Shown one piece after another: positions 15,525 through 23,818 of a stretch of DNA of 54,799 nucleotides; the first letter of the stretch is position 1; each line of letters opens with the position of its first letter. The DNA lies in contig NZ_JBAHUQ010000038.1 in assembly GCF_036689865.1 (NCBI RefSeq), positions 1 through 54,799 of the forward strand, written 5' to 3'. Origin of the DNA: Magnetococcus sp. PR-3. Its GTDB lineage: Bacteria > Pseudomonadota > Magnetococcia > Magnetococcales > Magnetococcaceae. Both the position numbers and the translations under genes were made by a program. The notes under the pieces are model-generated. The model was not told the DNA's origin, did not search any database, and was given only the letters and a program-made list of their open reading frames with translations.

Positions 15525-17777
15525 ATGGCCATGATTCGCCGTTTGGGGCGGCTACAGTTGGGGGGGGTGCTGGGGCAGGGGTTGCCAGCGCCCACCGGTA
15601 TGACCCTGGCCCTGGGGGCCGTGGTGGGGGTGGAAGATCAGTGGGTGGCGCTGGGGGATGTCACGTTAACCCCCAGGGACCCCGCCCATTTTAGTCAGGT
15701 GGATGCCCTGCGTCTGGAGGATATCCCCACCGGGGTGGCGGTGCGCTTGAATGGCGTAAACCAAACCCCCGTCGCTGGGGTGGTGAGCTTGGATCCGGTG
15801 GCCGACCTGAGTGAAGCTGGTGGGGTCTATACCCTCGCGGGTCTGGAGCTTCTACCCGCCACCGATGACAACCAGGATTTTACCGTGGTCTTGGCGGTGG
15901 AGAGTGAAACCCTAGTGGATGCGGTGCCTGTTGCCCAGACCGATGAAAAGATGGTGACGGTGCTGGTGGCAGCGGCGGCGGATAGCCCAAGCTTGAGTGT
16001 GCAGCCTGTGACCCTGCATGTGACACCGGGGCAAAGTGCGCCGTATAGCATCCCGTTGGCGATTACCGCCGCAGCAGGGGCGGTTGGGGAGGTGTTAACC
16101 CTGGAGCTATGGAACCTACCCGCCGGGGCGACCCTCTCCGCCGGTACCGAGAGTGGCGGCGTGTGGACCGTGACCCAGGCCCAGCTTGACGGGCTGGCCC
16201 TGGTGGTGCCCGAGGGGTTTACGAGTGCGACGGTGGATATTCAAGCCCTCTCAACCGATGGGGTGGATAGCGCGGAGGTGGCCAGCCAGTTTAACGCGGC
16301 CATTGTTGTGGGCTATGGGGATGCCTTGGTGTTTGAGGTTACCACCAGCACACCTGGGGAGTCGGTAACCCTTCCGGGGGTGTCCGGCCACAGCTACAGT
16401 GTGGATGTGGATTGGGGCGATACCACCCAAACCACCGCCAACAGCTACAATGATGCGGGTTTGACCCACAGTTACGCCACTGCTGGCAGTTATATTGTTC
16501 AGCTCTCCGGTACCGCCACCGCCTTGCTCTTTGAAGGGTCATCGGCGCAAAACCAGTTGACCAAGGTGCTCAACCTGGGGGCCACCGGCTTGACCACCAT
16601 GGGGGCGATGTTCCGCAGCTGTAGCAACCTGACGACGGTTGCGCAAAACGGGGTGGTGAATACCAGCAGCGTCACCGCCATGAACCATGCCTTTGATGGG
16701 TGTTCGGGTCTGGTCACCGTCACGGGTTTGGGAGATCTGGATACCGGTGGTGTTGCCAACTTCTTAAGCATGTTCAACGGCTGTTCGGCCATGACCAGCG
16801 CCCCGGATACCAGCAACTGGGATCTCTCCGCCGCGACAGATCTACGTTATATGTTCTATGGCTGTACCAACATGGCCACCACCCCGGATACCAGCAACTG
16901 GAGCACCGGCAACCTGACCTATCTCGATTACATGTTCTACAACGCATCGAGCATGCCCAGTGCCCCGGATACCAGCGGATGGATCACCAGCAGCGTCACC
17001 AGTATGGGCAGCCTCTTCTATGGCTGTAGCAACATGGCCACCACCCCGGATACCAGTGGATGGATCACCAGCAGCGTCACCAGTATGGACAGCCTGTTTA
17101 GTGGCTGTGCCAGCATGCCCAGTGCCCCCGATACCAGCGGTTGGAGCTTGGCCGGGTTATCCAGCTTGGCCAGTCTGTTTAGTGGCTGTAGCGACATGGC
17201 CACCACCCCGGATACCAGCGGTTGGAACACCAGCACCATCACCAACATGAACAGCCTGTTCAAGGGGTGTTCCAGCATGCCCAGCGCCCCGGATACCAGC
17301 GGTTGGAATACCGCTTTGGTGGGGAATATGAGCCGTCTGTTTGAGAGCTGTTCGGCCATGGCCACCGCGCCGGATACCAGCGGTTGGAATACCGCAGGGG
17401 TGAGTAACTTCTTGGGGGCCTTCCAAAGCTGTTCCAGTATGGCCAGCGCGCCGGATACCAGCGGCTGGAACACCGCTGGGGTAAGTGATCTGCGTTATAT
17501 GTTCTTTGGCTGTTCCAGTATGACCAGCGCCCCGGATCTCTCCGGGTGGGATGTGACTTCGGTTCTCTATGCCGATTGGTTCCTAAAGAGCACGCCGGGA
17601 CTTACCACCCCCGCATACGATGCGCTGCTGCTGGCCTGGAGCGGGCAAGCGTTGCAGAGCGGGGTGAGTGTGGATTTTGGGGCCTCGAACTACACCAGCG
17701 GTGGGGCGGCAGAAACCGCCCGCACGGCGATGATTAATGACGATGCTTGGACCATTACCGATGGAGGGGCCGCATGA
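15525..17777 (+). CDS. DUF285 (BspA-type) repeat protein, probable phage tail fibre / receptor-binding protein
   Basis: 750 aa. Residues 1-130 are an N-terminal domain with no clear family, likely the virion anchor. Residues 130-265 look Ig- or cadherin-like. Residues 266-330 hold a PKD-like unit (VDWGDTT, then HSYATAGSYIVQLSG). Residues 340-685 are about 12 DUF285 repeats, the last ten each exactly 27 aa with the core MFxGCSxMxSAPDTSGWNT. Residues 686-750 are the usual BspA-type cap ending AWTITDGG. Such repeats form a solenoid used by bacteria for surface binding. Placed after the ejection proteins of a podovirus, this is the best candidate for host recognition. The repeats are nearly identical at DNA level, so copy number could vary. 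Confidence 0.8.
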   Translation: MAMIRRLGRLQLGGVLGQGLPAPTGMTLALGAVVGVEDQWVALGDVTLTPRDPAHFSQVDALRLEDIPTGVAVRLNGVNQTPVAGVVSLDPVADLSEAGGVYTLAGLELLPATDDNQDFTVVLAVESETLVDAVPVAQTDEKMVTVLVAAAADSPSLSVQPVTLHVTPGQSAPYSIPLAITAAAGAVGEVLTLELWNLPAGATLSAGTESGGVWTVTQAQLDGLALVVPEGFTSATVDIQALSTDGVDSAEVASQFNAAIVVGYGDALVFEVTTSTPGESVTLPGVSGHSYSVDVDWGDTTQTTANSYNDAGLTHSYATAGSYIVQLSGTATALLFEGSSAQNQLTKVLNLGATGLTTMGAMFRSCSNLTTVAQNGVVNTSSVTAMNHAFDGCSGLVTVTGLGDLDTGGVANFLSMFNGCSAMTSAPDTSNWDLSAATDLRYMFYGCTNMATTPDTSNWSTGNLTYLDYMFYNASSMPSAPDTSGWITSSVTSMGSLFYGCSNMATTPDTSGWITSSVTSMDSLFSGCASMPSAPDTSGWSLAGLSSLASLFSGCSDMATTPDTSGWNTSTITNMNSLFKGCSSMPSAPDTSGWNTALVGNMSRLFESCSAMATAPDTSGWNTAGVSNFLGAFQSCSSMASAPDTSGWNTAGVSDLRYMFFGCSSMTSAPDLSGWDVTSVLYADWFLKSTPGLTTPAYDALLLAWSGQALQSGVSVDFGASNYTSGGAAETARTAMINDDAWTITDGGAA
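16770..17579 (+). repeat. Ten 81-bp coding tandem repeats in the tail-fibre gene
   Basis: Successive units begin at 16770 and every 81 bp to 17499 (27 codons each). Alternate units share MATTPDTS (units at 16851, 17013, 17175) or MPSAPDTS (16932, 17094, 17256). The array therefore grew at least partly as 162-bp doublets. Confidence 0.92.
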
Positions 17778-17989
17778 GTGCGCGTGAAGATGTCATTACC
17801 TTAACCGGACCCCAGAGCGGCACCCGCTATTATGCCCTGGTGCATGGCCGCTATCCGGGGGGCTATAAGCGGGTGATTCTGGAGCCAGGGCAGGTGGCCG
17901 GTTGCCCTCAGGATGTCGTGGTTAAAAGCTACCAATCCTTGGCCACCCTAGACCGCTACCGGCCGGCACAGACGGCGGATGAGCCATGA
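17774..17989 (+). CDS. Hypothetical phage protein downstream of the fibre gene, 71 aa
   Basis: The ATG overlaps the fibre stop (ATGA). The 71-aa soluble product has a beta-strand-rich look (GTRYYALVHGRYPGGYKRVIL). I do not recognise it. Overlap with both neighbours places it in the fibre transcript; a chaperone or fibre-attachment role is possible but unsupported. Confidence 0.65.
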   Translation: MSAREDVITLTGPQSGTRYYALVHGRYPGGYKRVILEPGQVAGCPQDVVVKSYQSLATLDRYRPAQTADEP

Positions 17990-18189
17990 GCCTCCTATGC
18001 AGGTATGGTTTACACGCGCTGTGGGGGGTTCTGCTGGGTTTGGGGCTGCTGGGGTGCCAAGCCCCGAGCCCCTATCCGGTACCGTTGGGGGACCCCAGCC
18101 AACAACCGCAGGTGGGACGCCCCACCAGCCCAATGCCGGGGTGGGAAGCGATGAACAGACGGACGCAAGGCGGGGCGCATGAGCCATAA
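17986..18189 (+). CDS. Small Pro-rich lipoprotein, o-spanin (Rz1)-like
   Basis: The 67-aa product has a signal peptide (LHALWGVLLGLGLLGC) with a lipobox LLGC, cleavage before Cys24, and a mature part that is short and Pro-rich (APSPYPVPLGDPS...). This is the layout of phage o-spanins, outer-membrane lipoproteins that fuse the membranes in the last step of lysis. The ATG overlaps the preceding stop (ATGA) and its own 3' end overlaps the next gene by 11 nt. No i-spanin is adjacent; the coiled-coil membrane protein at 2284-2628 is a possible partner. Another frame, 17979-18182, is also open here but lacks a signal or motif. Confidence 0.65.
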   Translation: MSLLCRYGLHALWGVLLGLGLLGCQAPSPYPVPLGDPSQQPQVGRPTSPMPGWEAMNRRTQGGAHEP

Positions 18190-18490
18190 ACCGGTAGAGC
18201 AGTTGTTAGCCCGCCTGCACTTTGAGCTTAAAGGGGCTTTTGTCTATGTGCCGGACACCCAGCAGTTTGACCAGCTGGAGCACTGGAGCAGTGATGCCGA
18301 GCGGGACCGCATCCTTGCAGACCACCACGGGGTGTTGCATGGGGATTGTGACGACTTTGCCCTGGAGATCCGCCGCCGGGCCAAAGATCAGGGGCTGCCT
18401 GTGGATCTGATGTACTGCACGGTACCGTTAGCGGATGGCCAGCGGGGGGGGGCATTTGGTGGGGCATGCGGTGGGGTGGATTGTGGATAA
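18179..18490 (+). CDS. Transglutaminase-like cysteine peptidase, frameshifted at a 9-G run
   Basis: The first 90 residues match bacterial transglutaminase-like cysteine peptidases: HWSSDAERDRI, then HGDCDDFALEIRRRAKDQGL with the catalytic Cys57. At a run of nine G (18444-18452) the frame is lost and the read frame ends at 18490 in a nonsense tail. With eight G, translation would continue as GHLVGHAVGWIVDN... to the TAG at 18597-18599, supplying the missing catalytic His (about 92) and giving a 139-aa enzyme. This is a real inactivating frameshift, a phase-variable tract, or a base-calling error. The gene is the last of the phage late block; such proteins are found in podovirus late regions with unknown substrate. 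Confidence 0.7.
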   Translation: MSHKPVEQLLARLHFELKGAFVYVPDTQQFDQLEHWSSDAERDRILADHHGVLHGDCDDFALEIRRRAKDQGLPVDLMYCTVPLADGQRGGAFGGACGGVDCG

Positions 18491-18599
18491 CCGCTTTGAG
18501 CAGATCCGCAGCTATCAACACAGCTGCGAGCAGGATGGCTACAGCTATGTAAAGATTCTCCCCGCAGGGGCCAAGCAGTGGTTTGACCTGGTGGGGTAG
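18453..18599 (+). pseudogene. Out-of-frame 3' half of the cysteine peptidase
   Basis: Read from 18453 this frame gives HLVGHAVGWIVDNRFEQIR and so on to a TAG at 18597-18599. It contains the His expected in the transglutaminase-like catalytic dyad and has normal coding character. It has no start or ribosome site of its own, so it is the remainder of the 18179 gene. Confidence 0.75.
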
Positions 18600-19185
18600 G
18601 GGTGCGCAAACCCTTCACAAGTGTACCGTGGGGGCGAGCTCTTAGCCGTGAAGTGTGGCCCCTACACGGCCAAGCCACCTGTGGGAGAGGATCAACCGCA
18701 ACCAGGCCATGAGGGGCGCTGTTGCGGCGGCCCTTTTTTAATGCCTGACGTGGTTTTATCCAGCCCTAGCGGTGCTTGGCGTCGTAAGGGCCTGTGTTAA
18801 CAGTTGGTCGAGAGATCGCTTGACCCGTGTTAGCAGAAAGCGGGTTGGGGCCTGCTCTGGGATGGGCTGGGCATATGACGTTGGCTGAGCATCACCCCTT
18901 AACCGGTCGGCAGGCACCCTATAACGATGGGTCGGGTGTGGCCCGCTTTCTGTGTAGGCACCAAAGCAGGCCTCTGTGTGACCGCCACGGTGCTGGACTG
19001 CTTTGTTCTGAAGGCGGGCTGAGTTAGGATGTAGGTAGGCACGTTAAGCGCATCGATGGTGGCGTATGTGTGGGTCAACGCGGCCAGCTGGTACGATGGT
19101 TAGGGTGTGGGCACTCTTTCTGTGAAATCAGTCACCTACGGTGTAGGGTTTTTCAGAGCGCAGGCGAGATAAAAGGGGGAACGGC
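18600..19185. other. Right end of the prophage region, no gene
   Basis: No supported gene. A GC hairpin followed by six T (about 18714-18739) probably ends the late transcript, though its stem is bulged. Beyond it I see no tRNA, integrase or direct repeat matching another part of the window, so the prophage right boundary cannot be placed. The last 15 bases hold the AAAGGGGGA ribosome site of the STAS gene. Confidence 0.45.
18714..18739 (+). terminator. Probable terminator after the phage late block
   Basis: GGG-CGC-TGTT-GCG stem with a bulge closing on GCCC and then six T. Pairing is imperfect but the position, about 115 nt after the last phage gene, supports it. Confidence 0.45.
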
Positions 19186-19482
19186 ATGTCCTTTGATGTG
19201 CAGACGGAAGGTCGGGTTATGACCATTCAAATTACAGGGGCGTTTGACTATACGCTCTATAGTCGCTTTAAGCGTATTTTTGAGATTGCACCGGATGATA
19301 TGCAGTACATATTGGATATGGGACAGGTCGACCATATTGACAGCTCCGGTATGGGGATGCTGCTGGTGCTTAAAGAGAGCACAGATGGTCAGCAAGAGCG
19401 TGTAAAATTAATCCACACCCCCCTGACCATTCGCGCCATACTGGAGCGTGTGCAGATGCACCATCAGGTTTTAATCCAGTAA
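19186..19482 (+). CDS. STAS-domain protein (anti-sigma-factor antagonist type)
   Basis: The 98-aa single-domain protein has the typical STAS core: an N-terminal beta hairpin (VMTIQITGAFDYT), then YILDMGQVDHIDSSGMGMLLVLKE. The Ser pair in HIDSSG is the site phosphorylated in SpoIIAA/RsbV-type antagonists, which bind anti-sigma kinases when unphosphorylated. A good AAAGGGGGA ribosome site lies upstream. No kinase, phosphatase or sigma factor is adjacent. A convergent paralogue lies at 19667-19978. Confidence 0.88.
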   Translation: MSFDVQTEGRVMTIQITGAFDYTLYSRFKRIFEIAPDDMQYILDMGQVDHIDSSGMGMLLVLKESTDGQQERVKLIHTPLTIRAILERVQMHHQVLIQ

Positions 19483-19666
19483 AAAAACGTGCCGCTTTTT
19501 TGAAGTCGCCTAAAAGCCTAGCTGTGGCCCCAGCCCCATTTTATGGGGGCTGCTCACGGGGCAACCGCACAGCCAACCCCAAATTTAGACCATGGGGAGG
19601 ATTTAAGGGTGGACCAAGGGTCGGCTCTCCATGGGGGATATGCCTGATAGGCCGGTTGGGGCGGGT

Positions 19667-19978
19667 TTATTTAATGGTAACCTGCTTGTCTAACTGCATG
19701 GCCAGCAGGAGCTTGCGCACGGCATCGTTAGGGTTGAGCAGGGTTAACCCTTCCTTAATGTTTTCACAGCGCTCTTTAAGCACCAGCAGCATGCCAAAGC
19801 CAGAGCTATCAATATGCTCTACTTTGTCTAGATTCACCCGAAAACGGGACCCTGGCGGGGCAGACTGATAGGCCATGCGGAAATCCTGTAACCGCGTGTG
19901 GTTGAGATCGCCTAAAATGGAGATGGTGTAGAGATTGCCATTTTTTTCGGTGGTGATGGACACGAATGAACACTCCAT
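19667..19978 (-). CDS. Second STAS-domain protein, convergent to the first
   Basis: A 103-aa STAS protein with YTISILGDLNHTRLQDF and the core VNLDKVEHIDSSGFGMLLVLKE, strikingly like the neighbour at 19186 in the same core. The DSSG serine is kept. The two genes face each other 184 bp apart with no gene between them, which suggests an inverted duplication followed by divergence. Partners are not encoded nearby. The ribosome site is weak. Confidence 0.88.
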   Translation of the reverse strand: MECSFVSITTEKNGNLYTISILGDLNHTRLQDFRMAYQSAPPGSRFRVNLDKVEHIDSSGFGMLLVLKERCENIKEGLTLLNPNDAVRKLLLAMQLDKQVTIK

Positions 19979-20265
19979 ACGGTTAAACAGAGGGCAGAGA
20001 TTTTACCCCCATCGCATCTTCAGGGTTCAGTACGGCTGTCTGTTCAGCTGGAACCTCATTTAGGAGTCGCTGGATGGCCGGACAGTTCCCTAAAAACTCT
20101 AAAATCTATAGGTGTTGTCTAAAAAAGGATGGCGTCGAATGTCGGGGGGGATAAAAGCGTGCTTGCTGCCTGACAAGGCCAGGAGGGTGGTGTATGATGA
20201 GCACCTTAATAAAGTATGGGGTAGGCCCTGTGCGGATGTAAGGGCACACCATTTTGGAGAGACGT

Positions 20266-20505
20266 ATGGAATGGATTGCAGTGGCTGATATAATGCCCCC
20301 TGAAAAAGTCTGGATCGTCATGACCGACTGTAAGCAGTTTTGGGTAGAGCATGCCGATAACAGCAAGTATATCGAAGCGATTATTGAAGCAAGAAAACCC
20401 ACCCACTGGGCACCCCTTGCCTTTCCCAACAGCGAAGATAAAAGAAAAAATATCTTTGGTGATGTACAGAATGATGCGCTGTATAAATACCAGTACAAAT
20501 GGTAG
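20266..20505 (+). CDS. DUF551-like small protein, 79 aa
   Basis: GGAGAG lies 6 nt before ATG 20266. The product MEWIAVADIMPP... with later THWAPLAFP has the opening W-x-x-V and closing THW-x-P-L pattern of DUF551, a small family common in phages and mobile regions with unknown function. The central VMTDCKQFWVEHAD is unusual and is echoed by the long modules of the repeat array at 51260-52718 (ADCKQARLWVEHAD). The gene stands alone. Confidence 0.7.
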   Translation: MEWIAVADIMPPEKVWIVMTDCKQFWVEHADNSKYIEAIIEARKPTHWAPLAFPNSEDKRKNIFGDVQNDALYKYQYKW

Positions 20506-20863
20506 TGGTTTAAACCCGCCTGTCGGTTTGTTGCTCTTCTTCTGCTTGATCTCTCTGTTTTCCCAATCCGCTTACCCTTACAACGTCGGTCGTGTGCCCC
20601 CGAAGCTGGGCCAGATCGTCGGGCGCCCCTGTTAGGTGTGGGGCGGTGGTCTTGGGCTTATGCTCTGTTTTTTTATGGGGTTGGCCACGTTCTAGGCAAA
20701 CGTATAATCCCTCTTATACCGTGCATGGCAATGGGCGGTGTTTGCGTGTTAGGGGGGCGCACATCTTTGCGCCATGCCCCAGGGGATGCTTGCAACACAC
20801 CTTAAAGGGGGCATGGACGGTTTGTCTCCCAGGGTATGGGGGCCGTTTTAAGCTGGGGTGGGG
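20506..20863. other. Intergenic, no supported gene
   Basis: Short open frames occur but none has a ribosome site or family pattern. A T7-ATGGGG motif at about 20668 resembles the ends of terminators elsewhere in the window but has no clear stem. This gap separates the DUF551-like gene from a convergent zinc-ribbon gene. Confidence 0.35.
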
Positions 20864-21034
20864 TTAGCTTTTATTGAAAATAGCTTGTTTGGAGTTGATG
20901 GTTTTAAACTGAATGGAAGCTGCTTTGCCACGACAGAGGTCGCACAAGAAGGTGAGCTTCTGACTGTCGGTTTTTACCTTAGTCCCACACATGGTACAGG
21001 TGCGCTCATCTTTATGTACCTTTTTCCGATTCAT
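20864..21034 (-). CDS. Small zinc-ribbon protein, 56 aa
   Basis: On the minus strand an ATG at 21034 has GGGAAGAGG 5 nt upstream, an excellent ribosome site. The 56-aa product has two CxxC knuckles, CTMCG (residues 13-17) and CDLCRG (31-36), separated by 14 residues, with a basic N-terminus (MNRKKVHKDE). This is a four-Cys zinc ribbon, often nucleic-acid-binding or a partner subunit. No family name can be given. It is shorter than common gene-calling thresholds and sits at the edge of an AT-rich tract. Confidence 0.7.
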   Translation of the reverse strand: MNRKKVHKDERTCTMCGTKVKTDSQKLTFLCDLCRGKAASIQFKTINSKQAIFNKS

Positions 21035-21627
21035 GATGACCTCTTCCCTTTCACTCTTTTAGATACAGCGTTTGTTCCGTCGGCTGATCCCCTGGGGGGT
21101 AAGGCCCTGTAGGGGGAGCTTAGGCTCCTTTTGCCGATGCCGGTGATTTCTCTTCAGTATAAAACGGCATTAAAGAATAAAAGTTTGTACTCTAAATAGA
21201 GGCTGTTTCAGAAAAACCATTAACATGTTACATGGAATTCACATAGAGTTCCAGAGTTGTCTGTGGATCTATTTTCTTCTATGGGTATCTTATCTATATC
21301 TTAGGTAAAAGCACCAGTTAGTCATGGTGCTTTCTCGTAAAGATATGTAAAGAAAGCTAAATATCTGTTATTCCTGTGCTGTCATATCTATGAGGGGTAT
21401 CTGTAAAAAAAATGATAGGTCACGATGCTTGTTTCCGTGCGAATGTTGAAAATACCCAAGAAATAGACTTCTGTTAACATGTTGTTAATAGCATTTACAT
21501 GTCGACACCTGCTATGTGGCCGTGGTGACAAAATGGTTGCGATAAAAGGTTAAAAAAGGCATGAAAAAGAGCGCTAGCAGCTGGCTGTCAGTCTAAGGTG
21601 ATGTCTTTATAGGGTTTAGAAACCACG
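21035..21627. other. AT-rich intergenic tract
   Basis: From about 21120 to 21600 the sequence turns visibly AT-rich against the GC-rich surroundings, with TTAACATGTT-like palindromes (for example AACATGTTA at 21222 and AACATGTTGTTAA at 21476). No gene is supported on either strand. It holds the promoter of the zinc-ribbon gene and may be foreign or regulatory DNA. Confidence 0.5.
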
Positions 21628-22038
21628 GTTTAGATCGGGCCGTCGATGGTACGGCTTAGGTAGCGGCATGGAGGTCAGGTGGTTTAGATCGGGCTGTCGA
21701 TGGGGCGGCTTAGCTGGCGCCATTGAGGTCAGGTGGCTTAGGTCGGGCCATCGATGGTGCGGCTTAGGTGGCGCCATTGAGGTCGGGTGGCTTAGATTGG
21801 GTTGTCGATGGGGCACCATGGAGGTCAGGTGGCTTAGATTGGGCCGTCGATGGTGCGGCTTAGGTGGCGCCATTGAGGTTGGGTGGTTTAGATCGAACGA
21901 TTGAGGTCAGGTGGCTTAGATTGGGCCGTCGATGGTGCGGCTTAGGTAGCGGCATGGAGGTCAGGTGGCTTAGATCGGGCTGTCGATGGGGCGCCATTGA
22001 GGTCAGGTGGTTTAGGCAACGCGGTTTAGATTGGGCTG
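21628..22038. repeat. 54-bp minisatellite with shortened variants
   Basis: About nine units starting GAGGTCAGGTGGNTTAGAT. Full units of 54 bp lie at 21671, 21725, 21821 and 21903; 42-bp units lacking a 12-bp internal block lie at 21779 and 21957; a 28-bp unit at 21875 is cut short; and partial units flank the array. All lengths except the 28-bp one are multiples of three, so a + strand frame of 18-residue repeats (EVRWLR.G.RW) stays open, but no ribosome site supports translation. Confidence 0.9.
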
Positions 22039-22139
22039 TATGGATCGCAGGGGGAGGATCTGCTCGGGAGGTTGTGGCGTCCTGGGTCTATGCTCACCTT
22101 GGCCATGGAGGTGGGGTCCCATGGCCAGGAAGAGGGCAC

Positions 22140-22175
22140 AAAAAAGCCGAGCCCACACAGGGTGAGCTCGGCTTT
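22140..22175 (-). terminator. Terminator of the SulP transporter gene
   Basis: Read on the minus strand, AAGCCGAGC pairs with GCTCGGCTT around a 13-nt loop and is followed by a T-run. It lies 17 bp beyond the transporter stop codon. Confidence 0.88.
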
Positions 22176-22192
22176 GAATCGGCTGGGTATGA

Positions 22193-23818
22193 TCAGGCCA
22201 GTTTGTCGGCGGCCACCCAGTATTTGGGATCTTTATCCAAGTTTACTTCGACCAAATCCCCCGCATCCGCCAGTAGATCTTGGCACTCAGGGCTCAGGTG
22301 ACGCAGCTTCAGATCCTTCCCTTCATTCAGGTAGCGGTTGGCCAGGGTATCAATGGCCTCAATGGCGCTGTGGTCCATGACCCGAGAGCCATAAAAGTCG
22401 ATCACCACCCGGTCGGGATCTTTTACAGGATCCAGACGGTCCAGCAGCCAGCCGGTGGAGGCAAAAAAGAGCGGGCCTTCCAGCTCATAGACTTTGGTTT
22501 CGGTATCGTCAATGTAGGCGTGTACACGGATCTGACGGGCATGTTCCCAGGCAAAGACCAGGGCGGAGACAATCACCCCCACAATAACGGCAATGGCCAA
22601 GTCGGTTGCTACGGTCATGCCGCTGACCAGGATCAGGACAAACGCGTCGGTTTTGGGAATACGTCCCATAATACGGAAGCTGGACCACTCAAAAGTGCCA
22701 ATTACCACCATAAACATCACACCGGTCAGTGCGGCGATGGGGATCATCTCAATTAAGGAGGAGGCAAACAGAATAAACATCAGCACCATGATCCCTGCGG
22801 TAATCCCCGACAGACGGCCACGCCCCCCGGATTTTACGTTGATCATGCTCTGACCGACCATGGCGCAACCGCCCATACCCCCAAAAAAACCGGTGACAAT
22901 GTTGGCCACACCCTGACCCACACACTCCCGGTTACCCCGGCCCCGGCTTTGGGTTAGCTCATCAATCAAGCTCATGGTGAGCAGAGATTCGATCAAGCCA
23001 ATGGCGGCCAGAATAATGGAGTAGGGCAGGATAATATACAGGGTCTCCAGGTTGAGGGGCACCATGGGAATGTGGAACTCAGGCAGACCCCCTGCAATAG
23101 AGGCCATATCCCCCACAGTGCGGCTATCCACACCCAGGCCGATCACCAGCAGTGACACAAAGATAATCGCCGCCAGGGCTGAGGGGATGGCTTTGGTGAA
23201 CTTTGGCAGCAGGTAGATAATGGCCATGGTCAAACCAACCAGCCCCAGCATGGTCCAGAGCGGCATACCCCCAAGCCACTGGGAGGCGCCTGTGGCATCC
23301 TCTATCTGAAAGCTTTTAAGCTGGGCCAAAAAGATGACAATGGCCAGACCGTTCACAAAGCCCAACATCACCGGGTGGGGTACCATACGGATAAACTTAC
23401 CCAACCGTAACCAGCCCACGGCGATCTGTATAACCCCCATGAGCAGCACGGTCGCAAACAGGTACTCAATGCCATGTTCGGCCACCAAGGCAACCATAAC
23501 CACAGCCAGAGCACCCGTCGCACCACTGATCATACCAGGGCGGCCACCCACAATGGCGGTGATCAAGCTGATGATAAAGGCCGAGTACAGACCCACCAAC
23601 GGCTCTACACCCGCCACAAACGCAAAGGCCACCGCTTCTGGCACCAGCGCCAGCGCAACGGTCAGGCCACTAAGAAGATCATTTTTGGTGCTGCTGCTGT
23701 TATCATTTTCCAGCAAACGGTTCATCAATGAGCGGCGTTCGGCATCGGCATTGGCCAAAATTTGGCCGACACGCTTTTGCGTGCCCTCATTATATTTTTG
23801 CAGTAGTTTGGCAAACAC
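22193..23818 (-). CDS. SulP-family anion transporter with C-terminal STAS domain
   Basis: 541 aa. Residues 45-425 hold 10-12 transmembrane helices of the SLC26/SulP fold, including [17 protein letters not shown] and the [16 protein letters not shown] segment. Residues 430-541 form a STAS domain ([23 protein letters not shown]). The family moves sulfate, bicarbonate or other anions; the long C-terminal form here resembles BicA-like bicarbonate/sodium carriers, but the substrate cannot be fixed from sequence. Start GTG 23818 is preferred because GAGGTG lies just upstream; TTG 23830 is in frame. Monocistronic, with its own terminator. Confidence 0.9.
   Translation of the reverse strand: MFAKLLQKYNEGTQKRVGQILANADAERRSLMNRLLENDNSSSTKNDLLSGLTVALALVPEAVAFAFVAGVEPLVGLYSAFIISLITAIVGGRPGMISGATGALAVVMVALVAEHGIEYLFATVLLMGVIQIAVGWLRLGKFIRMVPHPVMLGFVNGLAIVIFLAQLKSFQIEDATGASQWLGGMPLWTMLGLVGLTMAIIYLLPKFTKAIPSALAAIIFVSLLVIGLGVDSRTVGDMASIAGGLPEFHIPMVPLNLETLYIILPYSIILAAIGLIESLLTMSLIDELTQSRGRGNRECVGQGVANIVTGFFGGMGGCAMVGQSMINVKSGGRGRLSGITAGIMVLMFILFASSLIEMIPIAALTGVMFMVVIGTFEWSSFRIMGRIPKTDAFVLILVSGMTVATDLAIAVIVGVIVSALVFAWEHARQIRVHAYIDDTETKVYELEGPLFFASTGWLLDRLDPVKDPDRVVIDFYGSRVMDHSAIEAIDTLANRYLNEGKDLKLRHLSPECQDLLADAGDLVEVNLDKDPKYWVAADKLA

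Noticed and set aside
17979-18182. Alternative 67-aa frame over the o-spanin-like gene
   Set aside because: No signal or motif; the other frame has a lipobox signal peptide and ATGA coupling.
15525-18600. Diversity-generating retroelement as in BPP-1
   Set aside because: No reverse transcriptase, template repeat or C-type lectin fold is visible in the window.
18600-19185. Prophage attachment site or tRNA target
   Set aside because: No tRNA-like fold and no direct repeat shared with the left part of the window could be seen; the left end is outside.
21668-22301. Open frames of 78 and 145 aa over the minisatellite, as a repeat protein
   Set aside because: No ribosome site, extreme Trp/Arg/Gly composition, and the frame is explained by the triplet unit length.
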